Assembly (NCBI GenBank): GCA_023247135.1
Contig: JAHFHB010000011.1
Location: forward strand, 1-15,640
From: Candidatus Omnitrophota bacterium
GTDB lineage: Bacteria > Omnitrophota > Omnitrophia > Omnitrophales > Aquincolibacteriaceae
Reading direction: 5' to 3'
Length of the DNA stretch: 15,640 nucleotides
A program made the translations under genes and the position numbers. The notes beneath the pieces are model-generated. The model worked only from the letters and a program-made list of their open reading frames with translations. It had not been told where the DNA came from and did no database searches. Positions 7,142 to 12,970 of the stretch are shown in pieces (within the stretch, counting starts at the first letter, position 1; every line of letters starts with the position of its first letter).

Positions 7142-7641
7142 AAAAGACCCTGATTGTCGATGGCTACAATGTGATTTTTGCCGTCGCGGATTTAAGGCGG
7201 CATATCCCTAAAAACTTGCTGGCCGCACGTGAAGGCGTGACAAGCCTTTGCCATCTTTTCAAATCGAAGCGACGCGACATTGAAGATGTGATCGTGGTTT
7301 TCGATGGCCGTAAAAATGAGGAAGTCCTGCATGAGAAAGCCACGCCGACCACGACCCATATTTACACCACGGCAAAGGAAGATGCCGACCGCCGGATTTT
7401 CAAGCTGGTTCGTGAAGCGGAGGATCCCGCCGCACTGTTGGTGGTTTCTAGCGACCGGGGGGTTTATGACCGGGCCAAGACCTGGGGCGCGGAAGTGCTG
7501 ACTGCGCATGAACTTATCAAGTACGTTACAGTCAAAAGCAATCCCGCCGGAGGCAGTACTGCCTCAGCGAGTGAAAAGAAAATCCACCCGCGCACGGCAG
7601 AGATTATCACCAAAGAATACAAAGATTTTTTAGGCCTATGA
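7138..7641 (+). CDS. YacP-type NYN-domain RNA nuclease
   Basis: A 167-residue protein of the NYN_YacP family, a PIN-like ribonuclease fold. Bacillus subtilis YacP/Rae1 cuts mRNA on the ribosome. Seen here are the opening LIVDGYNVIF with D8 and N11, DVIVVFDGRK, ATPTTTHIYTTAKEDADRRI, and LVVSSDRGVYDRAKTWGAEVLT; the spaced acidic residues fit a metal-binding site. The full-length family is about 170 residues. The ATG overlaps the nagZ stop (ATGA), so the two are translationally coupled. The pairing with nagZ has no obvious biochemical reason and may only reflect operon order. Palindromic repeat copy B begins 42 nt after the stop. Confidence 0.9.
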   Translation: MKKTLIVDGYNVIFAVADLRRHIPKNLLAAREGVTSLCHLFKSKRRDIEDVIVVFDGRKNEEVLHEKATPTTTHIYTTAKEDADRRIFKLVREAEDPAALLVVSSDRGVYDRAKTWGAEVLTAHELIKYVTVKSNPAGGSTASASEKKIHPRTAEIITKEYKDFLGL

Positions 7642-7683
7642 GGCATATTTGCAAAAGTGCCATTTGGGCCGCAACGCGTAGTT

Positions 7684-7781
7684 GTCATTGCGAGGAGCGG
7701 TTTTTGCGACGAAGCAATCCCAGAGTAAAAACCGAGATTGCTTCGCCTCGTCCTGCCTTCGGCAGGCGGGCTCGCAATGAC
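7684..7781. repeat. Palindromic dispersed repeat, copy B
   Basis: A 98-bp element with the same 11-bp terminal inverted repeats as copy A: GTCATTGCGAG (7684-7694) and CTCGCAATGAC (7771-7781). It lies in the opposite orientation; the 21-bp core at 7727-7747 is the reverse complement of 1524-1544. A CCTGCC/GGCAGG hairpin sits at 7752-7766. The whole unit can fold into a long imperfect hairpin and lies between the NYN nuclease gene and the YopX-domain gene, ending 17 bp before the latter's ATG. Confidence 0.9.
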
Positions 7782-7798
7782 GGAAAGCTGGCGGACGC

Positions 7799-8188
7799 AT
7801 GAATCTACGCTTTCGTGTGTGGCACTTTCCGGAAAAGAAAATGTACTTTGCCGGCTATCAAAAACTGCTTGCGGTTGTGCTTTGCAAGGACGACTGCGGC
7901 ACGAATCAGGGGCGCGGTCTGCCGGTCAAAGATGCGAGCTATGACGATTGCGATTTGATGCAGGCCACCGGAATCGTAGACAAAAGCGGCCGGGAAATTT
8001 TCGAGGGGGATGTCATCCGTATTTTTACCCCGCAGGGAATCTTCGAAGGTGAAGTGGAAACCGTGCCGGACATGTACAAATCGCGCGGACTTCATCCGCT
8101 GCAGGAATTACTCGACAGGCTCGGGTTGAAAAATGAGAACCCGCTTGAATTTGAAATTCTTGGCAATCGCTACGAAATGGAAAAATGA
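7799..8188 (+). CDS. YopX-domain protein
   Basis: A 129-residue protein matching the YopX domain: opening FRVWHFPEKKMYF, the middle LMQATGIVDKSGREIFEGDVIRI, and the closing FEILGNRYEM. YopX proteins are small beta-rich proteins of unknown biochemical function, mostly found in phages and phage-derived islands. Domain boundaries match a whole protein, so it is not a fragment. The ATG at 7799 has no good Shine-Dalgarno and lies 17 bp after palindromic repeat copy B. The stop overlaps the pckA start by 4 nt (ATGA), so the two are read as a coupled pair. No other phage gene is visible. I cannot say whether it has a role in PEP carboxykinase expression. Confidence 0.82.
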   Translation: MNLRFRVWHFPEKKMYFAGYQKLLAVVLCKDDCGTNQGRGLPVKDASYDDCDLMQATGIVDKSGREIFEGDVIRIFTPQGIFEGEVETVPDMYKSRGLHPLQELLDRLGLKNENPLEFEILGNRYEMEK

Positions 8189-9771
8189 AAAATTTTCTTC
8201 TCCGATTAGGTCTTCAAGTGCCGCCGGCGGAACATCTGAATGCGTCAGCGGAGTTTCTTTATAACGAAGCCTTGCGCCGCGGAGAGTGCAGCGCCAGCCG
8301 TGAAGGCGCCCTGGTGCTTTACACGGGCAAGTACACCGGACGCATCCCCGAAGCCAAAGCCTTTGTCCGCGAGCCTGGTTCTGAAAAGAAAATTCACTGG
8401 GGCAAGGTCAATCACCCCTGCGATGAGGCGTTGTTTCAGAAACTCAAAAAGAAAATTGTCAGTTATCTCAACCGGAAAAGTTTTTTTGTGCGCGATGCCT
8501 TTGCCGGAGCCGACCCTGACTGCCGTTTGAGCTTGCGCGTGATCACCGAAAAAGCCGTTTATGCGCTCTTTACCGGAGCCATGTTTCTCGGCAGCCGGCA
8601 GGGCATGCCGCCGGTTTTAACCGGGGCTCCTGAACTGACGATTTTGCACGCTCCGGGCCTTTGTCTCGATCCGGCGGTGGATGGAACCTCGGGCGATGCC
8701 TGCATCCTGATTCACTTGGGTGAAAATATCATTTTAATCGCGGGCACGGGGTATGCCGGCGAGATCAAGAAATCCGTTTTTACCGTGATGAACTACCGCA
8801 TGCCGGAGCAGGGCGTTTTACCGCTGCATTCGGCGGCCAATTATGGCGCGGATGAAAATGACTGCGCGCTTTTCTTCGGGCTTTCTGGAACCGGCAAAAC
8901 AACGCTTTCCGCCGATCCCGGCCGCACGTTGATCGGGGATGACGAACATGGTTGGGGTGACCACGGTGTTTTTAATTTCGAAGGCGGCTGCTATGCCAAG
9001 GTCATTCGTCTTTCGGCGGAGGGCGAGCCTGAGATTTATACAGCCTGCCAGCGGCGGGGCACGATTTTAGAAAATGTCGAACTGGATCCTGCCACGCAGG
9101 CGGTTGATTTTCAGAGTGACCGCATTACGGAAAATACCCGGGCAATTTATCCAATCGCGTTCATTCCGCGCATGACGCTCAAGGGAGTGGGCGGCCAGCC
9201 CAGGCATATTTTGATGTTGGCCTGCGATGCCTTCGGCGTATTGCCGCCGATCTCGCGGTTGACCCCGGACCAGGCGGTTTATCATTTTCTCTCAGGCTAC
9301 ACGGCCAAGGTGGCCGGCACGGAAACGGGCATCAAAACGCCTCAGGCGGTTTTCAGCGCCTGCTTTGGCGCGCCGTTCATGCCGCTGGCACCCACTGTCT
9401 ATGCGGGCCTGCTTCGTGATAAGATACGCAAACACGGGACTTCCGTTTGGTTGGTGAACACGGGTTGGTCTGGCGGCGGCTATGGCATAGGCAAGCGCAT
9501 GCCGCTTGCGGTGACCCGGGCGCTTGTCCGGGCAGTTTTGTCGGGCGCGCTGAATACGGCCGCTTTTCGCCGGGATTCCATTTTCGGAACAGAGGTTCCG
9601 TTGGCATGTCCGGATGTTGCTGCGGCCTTGTTGAATCCCCGGGAGGCTTGGAGTGATCCGGCTGCTTACGAAAAAGCGGCGCGGCATTTGGCGGAATTGT
9701 TTAAGAAAAATTTCATGGAAGTGGCCGCAGGCTTGATGCCGGAACTGGCGCAGGCGGGCCCAGTCATTTAG
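8185..9771 (+). CDS. pckA: Phosphoenolpyruvate carboxykinase (ATP)
   Basis: PckA interconverts oxaloacetate plus ATP and PEP plus ADP and CO2, the first step of gluconeogenesis or, in reverse, CO2 fixation into oxaloacetate. The 528 residues compare with ~540 in E. coli. Markers of the ATP-dependent class are the P-loop GLSGTGKTT (232-240), the metal-binding LIGDDEHGWGD (249-259), NFEGGCYAK, TENTRAIYP, YHFLSGYTAKVAGTE and VNTGWSGGGYG. GEIKKSVF holds the active-site lysine, and LPLHSAAN the usual histidine and serine. The substrate-loop arginine is kept in TGRIPEAK (R53), although this loop is normally TGRSPKDK-like, a mild divergence. Translation is probably coupled to the upstream YopX gene, and GGAGG at its stop serves the next gene 8 nt on. 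Confidence 0.96.
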   Translation: MKNFLLRLGLQVPPAEHLNASAEFLYNEALRRGECSASREGALVLYTGKYTGRIPEAKAFVREPGSEKKIHWGKVNHPCDEALFQKLKKKIVSYLNRKSFFVRDAFAGADPDCRLSLRVITEKAVYALFTGAMFLGSRQGMPPVLTGAPELTILHAPGLCLDPAVDGTSGDACILIHLGENIILIAGTGYAGEIKKSVFTVMNYRMPEQGVLPLHSAANYGADENDCALFFGLSGTGKTTLSADPGRTLIGDDEHGWGDHGVFNFEGGCYAKVIRLSAEGEPEIYTACQRRGTILENVELDPATQAVDFQSDRITENTRAIYPIAFIPRMTLKGVGGQPRHILMLACDAFGVLPPISRLTPDQAVYHFLSGYTAKVAGTETGIKTPQAVFSACFGAPFMPLAPTVYAGLLRDKIRKHGTSVWLVNTGWSGGGYGIGKRMPLAVTRALVRAVLSGALNTAAFRRDSIFGTEVPLACPDVAAALLNPREAWSDPAAYEKAARHLAELFKKNFMEVAAGLMPELAQAGPVI

Positions 9772-9779
9772 GAGGCAAC

Positions 9780-10409
9780 ATGGTTTCGTCTTCATCTCTT
9801 TCCGCATCCACCGATGCACTGCGCGAACAGGTTTTACAGGCCGCGCGTCATTTTAAAACCAGCTGGGTTGAGCTCGGCCAGTTTTTGTTTTCGATTTACA
9901 AAGACAAACTTTTCAAAAACTGGGGCTACATCACGTTTGAGACTTATTGCAACAAGGAGCTGTCGCTCAAACTGACCACGGCCTCCAAGTTGATCAAGTC
10001 CTACGAGTTTCTTGAACGCGAAGAACCCCGCTTTGCGGATGTGAGCAAAATTGAGGAGACCAAGCCGGAACAATTGCCGCATTATGATTCGGTGAATCTG
10101 CTGCGCTTGGCCAAGCAGAGCGAAAAATTCACCCCCGAAGATTTAGGCGAGCTTCAGGAGTCGGTGCTCAAGAAAGCCCGCGAGCCGCAAGCGGTACGGG
10201 CGCAGATGAAGCGCATCATGGATGAAAAACTTGCCAGCGAAGGGTCTCAGGCGATGCGTGAACAAAAGCGTTTGACGCTGCTGAAGCGTTTGAGTTCCTC
10301 GCTTGACAGCGCCCGGCGCGAGCTTGCCAGTGATAATTTAGTGCCTGCTTATCTGCTCAAGCAGATTGATGAGCTGCGAGACAAGCTTATGCATCAAATA
10401 CAAGGCTGA
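9780..10409 (+). CDS. Uncharacterised helical protein downstream of pckA
   Basis: A 209-residue, highly charged, mostly helical protein that I cannot assign to a named family. The N-terminal ~80 residues have the pattern YKDKLFKNWGYITFETYC followed by ELSLKLTTASKLIKSYEF. This resembles plasmid and phage proteins in which a segment of the type 'ky..lGy.sFeeYc...lgis..ta..li' precedes or forms a helix-turn-helix, so nucleic-acid binding is a tentative guess. The C-terminal half (MREQKRLTLLKRLSSSLD and onward) looks like a coiled coil. There is no signal peptide or membrane segment. AGGAGG overlapping the pckA stop lies 4 nt before the ATG, so it is surely co-translated with pckA. Gene reality is high; function is unknown. 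Confidence 0.85.
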   Translation: MVSSSSLSASTDALREQVLQAARHFKTSWVELGQFLFSIYKDKLFKNWGYITFETYCNKELSLKLTTASKLIKSYEFLEREEPRFADVSKIEETKPEQLPHYDSVNLLRLAKQSEKFTPEDLGELQESVLKKAREPQAVRAQMKRIMDEKLASEGSQAMREQKRLTLLKRLSSSLDSARRELASDNLVPAYLLKQIDELRDKLMHQIQG

Positions 10410-10462
10410 AAACGATCCTGAAGACAGGCTTTAGCCTGCCCTTGTTTGGCCGATAAAAGGTG

Positions 10463-10468
10463 TATACT
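10463..10468 (+). promoter_or_regulatory. -10 box upstream of the small secreted protein gene
   Basis: TATACT preceded by TG, 51 nt before the ATG at 10520. Only weak -35 candidates exist (CTTGTT at 10441-10446, 16 nt spacer). Confidence 0.4.
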
Positions 10469-10519
10469 TATTTCAGCTTTTTCTGAGGCCGTGAACCCCG
10501 TAACTCCTAAGGAGATTTT

Positions 10520-10855
10520 ATGACACGCAAATCCTTGTCTTTATCGCTAAGCGCTTTTTTGATGATAACTTTCTTTGCGGCCCCCCAGGCACATGCCATT
10601 GAGATCAAAAATGAAAGCCAGCTTAAAATCGCGGCAGCCATCCTGAAAGTCGATCAAAATCGCAAAACGCCGCTGTATGTCAAAATTCTTGAGAAAGGCC
10701 AAACGGTAAACTTTGTGCCGCCCATTGACGGCACATTGCTGGCCTCTATCAAAGTTTTTGATACCGATGAAACCTTTCGGGACGAGCGCGTGCAAAAAAC
10801 CGACGTGCTGCGGTTTACCGGCAAAGAACTCATTCGTGAATCGGCTAAAAAATAG
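10520..10855 (+). CDS. Small secreted protein of unknown function
   Basis: A 111-residue protein with a clear Sec signal peptide: basic MTRK, a hydrophobic core to about residue 20, and a probable cut after AQAHA (residue 26). The mature part is ~85 residues, predicted as alternating strands (TPLYVKILEKGQTVNFVPP, TLLASIKVFDTDETF), with no cysteines, so it is probably a small periplasmic beta-rich protein. I recognise no domain. TAAGGAG lies 5 nt before the ATG, an excellent ribosome-binding site. It appears monocistronic, 110 bp after the preceding gene, with a -10 box at 10463. The following 113 bp to the next promoter are AT-rich with no terminator that I can define. Confidence 0.82.
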   Translation: MTRKSLSLSLSAFLMITFFAAPQAHAIEIKNESQLKIAAAILKVDQNRKTPLYVKILEKGQTVNFVPPIDGTLLASIKVFDTDETFRDERVQKTDVLRFTGKELIRESAKK

Positions 10856-10968
10856 CTTCCCAACCCACCCTCATTAACCGCTGTTAGTGTCAAACCCTCG
10901 TAAAGTCTTGGATTAGTCTTAAATTATTTTAATAATACTAAGATGTTAATAAAACATTTTAATAGTAT

Positions 10969-10997
10969 TTGACACAATGACTTAGAAGGATTATTCT
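10969..10997 (+). promoter_or_regulatory. Strong sigma-70-type promoter
   Basis: A perfect TTGACA (10969-10974), a 17-nt spacer and TATTCT (10992-10997). It is preceded by a very AT-rich tract (10918-10968) that could act as an UP element and contains an ATTATT/AATAAT palindrome (10923-10936). The predicted start is near 11004, giving a leader of about 112 nt before the ATG at 11117. Confidence 0.75.
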
Positions 10998-11032
10998 TGC
11001 CCAGCTTATTCATTCGCTTCAGCAACTCAGTG

Positions 11033-11094
11033 CGAGCCAATACGGGTATTTCCTTGAGGTCCGATTGGCTCGTACCCGCGCAACAAGCGCGGGT
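11033..11094 (+). promoter_or_regulatory. Structured 5' leader with possible pseudoknot
   Basis: Within the predicted leader, CGAGCCAAT (11033-11041) pairs perfectly with ATTGGCTCG (11064-11072). Directly after, ACCCGCGC (11074-11081) and GCGCGGGT (11087-11094) form an 8-bp hairpin with a 5-nt loop. The loop of the first stem contains CGGGTA (11043-11048), which can pair with TACCCG (11073-11078). That would make an H-type pseudoknot mutually exclusive with the second hairpin. I do not recognise a known riboswitch class. The structures end 13 nt before GAGGG, the likely ribosome-binding site. Confidence 0.6.
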
Positions 11095-11116
11095 GCTAAC
11101 TAGGACAGAGGGTGTG

Positions 11117-11554
11117 ATGAAGAAAAGACATGAAGACGGTCTGGAAATTGACACAGAGGCCCTGGGCCATACGGGCAATTTTCTGGATCTTGAGAATGAA
11201 GACGTCACCGTGCGTGAAGCGCACCACGCCATGCATATTCTTACCTTCTTTGCCTTTATGATGAATCTGGCCGCTCACCAAAAACCTGTCCGCCGGGCCA
11301 TGGTCGACCGGGTGATTTACCACCTTTTAAACTTGCGTGAATTTATCCGGGATGCCCGCATGGGGGATATCGTTTCAGACCTTTGCGGCGCTATGACCGT
11401 CAGCTATGACGGCTTTTTCCCGGGCAATACCGAGCAATCCCAGCAGGCCTACCTTTTGAGCCAATGGATGGACCGTCATGAAAATGACATTCTGGCCTTG
11501 GCGCGCCACTACGGTAAAGAAGCCCTTTTCGACGCCCTGGTCAAAGCCGCCTAG
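11117..11554 (+). CDS. Uncharacterised 145-aa helical protein
   Basis: I do not recognise the family. The product is 145 residues, cytoplasmic-looking and mostly helical, with an acidic N-terminus (DGLEIDTEALGHTGNFLDLE), a hydrophobic helix (HHAMHILTFFAFMMNLAAH) and a conserved-looking GDIVSDLCGAMTVSYDGFF segment with the only cysteine. The ATG at 11117 has GAGGG 4 nt upstream. The same frame is open back to a TTG at 10997, but that codon overlaps the -10 box of the promoter, and the intervening DNA is palindromic leader, so the longer version is not credible. The gene is monocistronic with its own strong promoter and structured leader, which suggests regulated expression. Confidence 0.8.
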   Translation: MKKRHEDGLEIDTEALGHTGNFLDLENEDVTVREAHHAMHILTFFAFMMNLAAHQKPVRRAMVDRVIYHLLNLREFIRDARMGDIVSDLCGAMTVSYDGFFPGNTEQSQQAYLLSQWMDRHENDILALARHYGKEALFDALVKAA

Positions 11555-11632
11555 CTTACACATGCCTCCGGGATGTGAAGCGCAGTATCGGAGCACCTGC
11601 GACGATGCTAGCCCATACGGATAATTTGCGCA

Positions 11633-11663
11633 CCTTGATTTCAAGGCGTTGATTTGCTAAACT
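11633..11663 (+). promoter_or_regulatory. Promoter of lipoprotein gene with palindrome over the -35
   Basis: TTGATT (11635-11640), a 17-nt spacer and TAAACT (11658-11663). The -35 is embedded in the palindrome CCTTGA-TT-TCAAGG (11633-11646), a possible operator. The predicted start is near 11670, giving a 65-nt leader. Confidence 0.6.
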
Positions 11664-11734
11664 CTCCCAGGATTCGCCACCCGCTGTTTTTTTTAACTGC
11701 CCCAAACACAGATGTTTCAACGAGGAGATTGTTC

Positions 11735-12220
11735 ATGAAAAGCAAGTTTGTGCCGCTTCTGATGGTGAGTTTGTTGGTGATGTTTTCCGCGACCGGTTGT
11801 GCGCGTAAGAACAAAGATGTAAAAGCACTGCAGGCGCAGGTGGGTGTAATTACGGACGAACTTGTTCGCCTGGATGAAGCGCTTCAGGAAACGCGCGCGT
11901 CGCTTCAGGATGAAGAAGGCCATCGGAATCAGCTCAAATCCGAGCTTCAGCAGTCGGAAGGCCGTATTGGCTCCTTGAACGAGGAAGCCAGCGTGATCAA
12001 GGGCATGTACAAAACGCCGTCGGGTTTCACACTACCCTCAGCCCAGATTCAGCAGGCGCTTAAGAGCGCCGGGTATTACAAGGGCGCTTTGGATGGCAAG
12101 GTGGGTTCCGGAACGCGCGCGGCCATCAAGGCTTTTCAGTCCGACAATGGTCTGAATGCGGACGGTGTTTGCGGGCGTAAAACTTGGGCCAAGCTCAGTT
12201 CTTACCTGAGCACCAAGTAA
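11735..12220 (+). CDS. Peptidoglycan-binding lipoprotein with coiled coil
   Basis: A 162-residue envelope protein with three parts. A lipoprotein signal peptide (1-21) ends in SATGC with C22 as the lipid anchor; alanine at the next position favours outer-membrane sorting in diderms. A coiled coil spans about 28-90, rich in L, Q, E and R. A PG_binding_1 domain runs from about 95 to 160, with QIQQALKSAGYYKGALDGKVG, TRAAIKAFQSDNGLNADGVCG and TWAKLSSYL. This architecture would tether the envelope to the wall or position a wall enzyme; no catalytic domain is attached. The ATG at 11735 has CGAGGAG 8 nt upstream. The open frame extends to 11654, but that is upstream of the predicted transcription start. 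The gene ends in a rho-independent terminator. Confidence 0.9.
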   Translation: MKSKFVPLLMVSLLVMFSATGCARKNKDVKALQAQVGVITDELVRLDEALQETRASLQDEEGHRNQLKSELQQSEGRIGSLNEEASVIKGMYKTPSGFTLPSAQIQQALKSAGYYKGALDGKVGSGTRAAIKAFQSDNGLNADGVCGRKTWAKLSSYLSTK

Positions 12221-12250
12221 GCATTCGCTAAAACAACAGCGATTCGCATG

Positions 12251-12290
12251 AAAGCCGGCGTCCTTTTCAAGGGGATGCCGGCTTTTTATT
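12251..12290 (+). terminator. Rho-independent terminator after the lipoprotein gene
   Basis: AAAGCCGGCGTCC (12251-12263) pairs with GGATGCCGGCTTT (12273-12285) with one G-T wobble, around a 9-nt loop, followed by a T-rich tail to 12290. It lies 30 nt after the stop at 12220. Confidence 0.9.
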
Positions 12291-12302
12291 TACGGCCCTG
12301 GT

Positions 12303-12331
12303 TTGTTTTTTTAGCGAAAAGGGTGTATCTT
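12303..12331 (+). promoter_or_regulatory. Weak candidate promoter of the MEDS gene
   Basis: TTGTTT (12303-12308), a 17-nt spacer and TATCTT (12326-12331). Spacing is right but both boxes are imperfect. A promoter is required here because a terminator closes the upstream gene. Confidence 0.4.
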
Positions 12332-12377
12332 TAAACAGTTTTAGTTGTTTCATGAATTTGTGTAAAGGAGTTGCTGG

Positions 12378-12926
12378 GTGCAGCATTGGGAATTAAACAG
12401 TGTGCATACCCTTAAACCGGGGATGCACCTGTATCAGTTTTATCATGAAGCGCAGGATTATTTTGAAATTTTGACCGCCTATTTCAGGGCAGGGCTGATT
12501 CAAGATGAAGCCTGCCTGTGGCTGGTGCCGGATAGTTTCGGTGTTGCCAAGGCTTACGAGATGATGAAATCCGTTGTCATGGACCTGGACATTTACAGGG
12601 ATCGCGGCAGTTTCAAGATTCTTTCTGCGAATGAGTGGTATCTCACCCACGGGCGCTTCGACGAAGAAAAAGCTCTCCAGAATGCAGCCCAGGCGGTTGC
12701 GGCCGCCAAAGCGCTTGGGCATAAAGTGGTCAGGGGTGCCGGTGATGCCGGCGTGATTCCGCATCAGGATGAGGCGCGTCTGCACGAGTATGAGAAGAAA
12801 ATGGCTGCCTGGATTCCGAGCCAATCCGTGATTGGTCTTTGCACTTACCCTTTAAGCCGCTGCACGCTGGCGGAAACGAAGCACGTCGTTGAAGTTCATG
12901 ATGACGTGCTGATCGGCCGCGTCTAG
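12378..12926 (+). CDS. Stand-alone MEDS (DcmR-type sensory) domain protein
   Basis: A 182-residue protein resembling the MEDS domain, named for methanogens/methylotrophs and DcmR, a small-molecule-sensing domain usually fused to DNA-binding or kinase modules. Visible features are the opening GMHLYQFYHEAQDYFEILTAYFRAGLIQDEACLWLVPD, the middle SANEWYLTHGRFDEEKALQ, VVRGAGDAGV and the closing VIGLCTYPL. Nothing else is fused: the domain fills the whole protein, so its output must go through another protein. The start is GTG at 12378, with AAGGAG 7 nt upstream; no ATG gives a better fit. It follows a terminator and is monocistronic. Ligand and partner are unknown. Confidence 0.78.
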   Translation: MQHWELNSVHTLKPGMHLYQFYHEAQDYFEILTAYFRAGLIQDEACLWLVPDSFGVAKAYEMMKSVVMDLDIYRDRGSFKILSANEWYLTHGRFDEEKALQNAAQAVAAAKALGHKVVRGAGDAGVIPHQDEARLHEYEKKMAAWIPSQSVIGLCTYPLSRCTLAETKHVVEVHDDVLIGRV

Positions 12927-12936
12927 AGAATCGCTT

Positions 12937-12965
12937 CTGGCATTCGCCTTTCGTTTTGTTAGAAT
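12937..12965 (+). promoter_or_regulatory. Candidate promoter of the SpoIID-like gene
   Basis: CTGGCA (12937-12942), a 17-nt spacer and TAGAAT (12960-12965) with the extended-10 TG at 12957-12958. The -10 ends 5 nt before the ATG at 12971, so the transcript would begin at the start codon. Confidence 0.5.
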
Positions 12966-12970
12966 ACCCC

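Noticed and set aside
7684..10409. Prophage or integrative island
   Set aside because: Only the YopX domain suggests phage. There is no integrase, structural gene or attachment-site duplication, and pckA is a housekeeping gene.
10425..10438. CAGGC/GCCTG hairpin after the gene ending at 10409 as a terminator
   Set aside because: The stem is only 5 bp and the following sequence (CCCTTGTTTGG) has no proper T-run.
11033..11094. Known riboswitch classes (c-di-GMP, preQ1, SAM-II and others)
   Set aside because: None of the conserved core sequences I know are present; only the fold topology is suggestive, so it is reported as unassigned.
10997..11116. N-terminal extension of the 145-aa protein to a TTG at 10997
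   Set aside because: The codon overlaps the -10 box of a strong promoter, and the extension is encoded by palindromic leader sequence.
11654..11734. Upstream ATG giving a 188-aa version of the lipoprotein
   Set aside because: It lies upstream of the predicted transcription start and would bury the lipoprotein signal peptide; the ATG at 11735 has a good Shine-Dalgarno and places the lipobox correctly.
12956..12970. TTG start for the SpoIID-like gene
   Set aside because: It overlaps the likely -10 box and adds nothing to the signal peptide; the ATG at 12971 is simpler.
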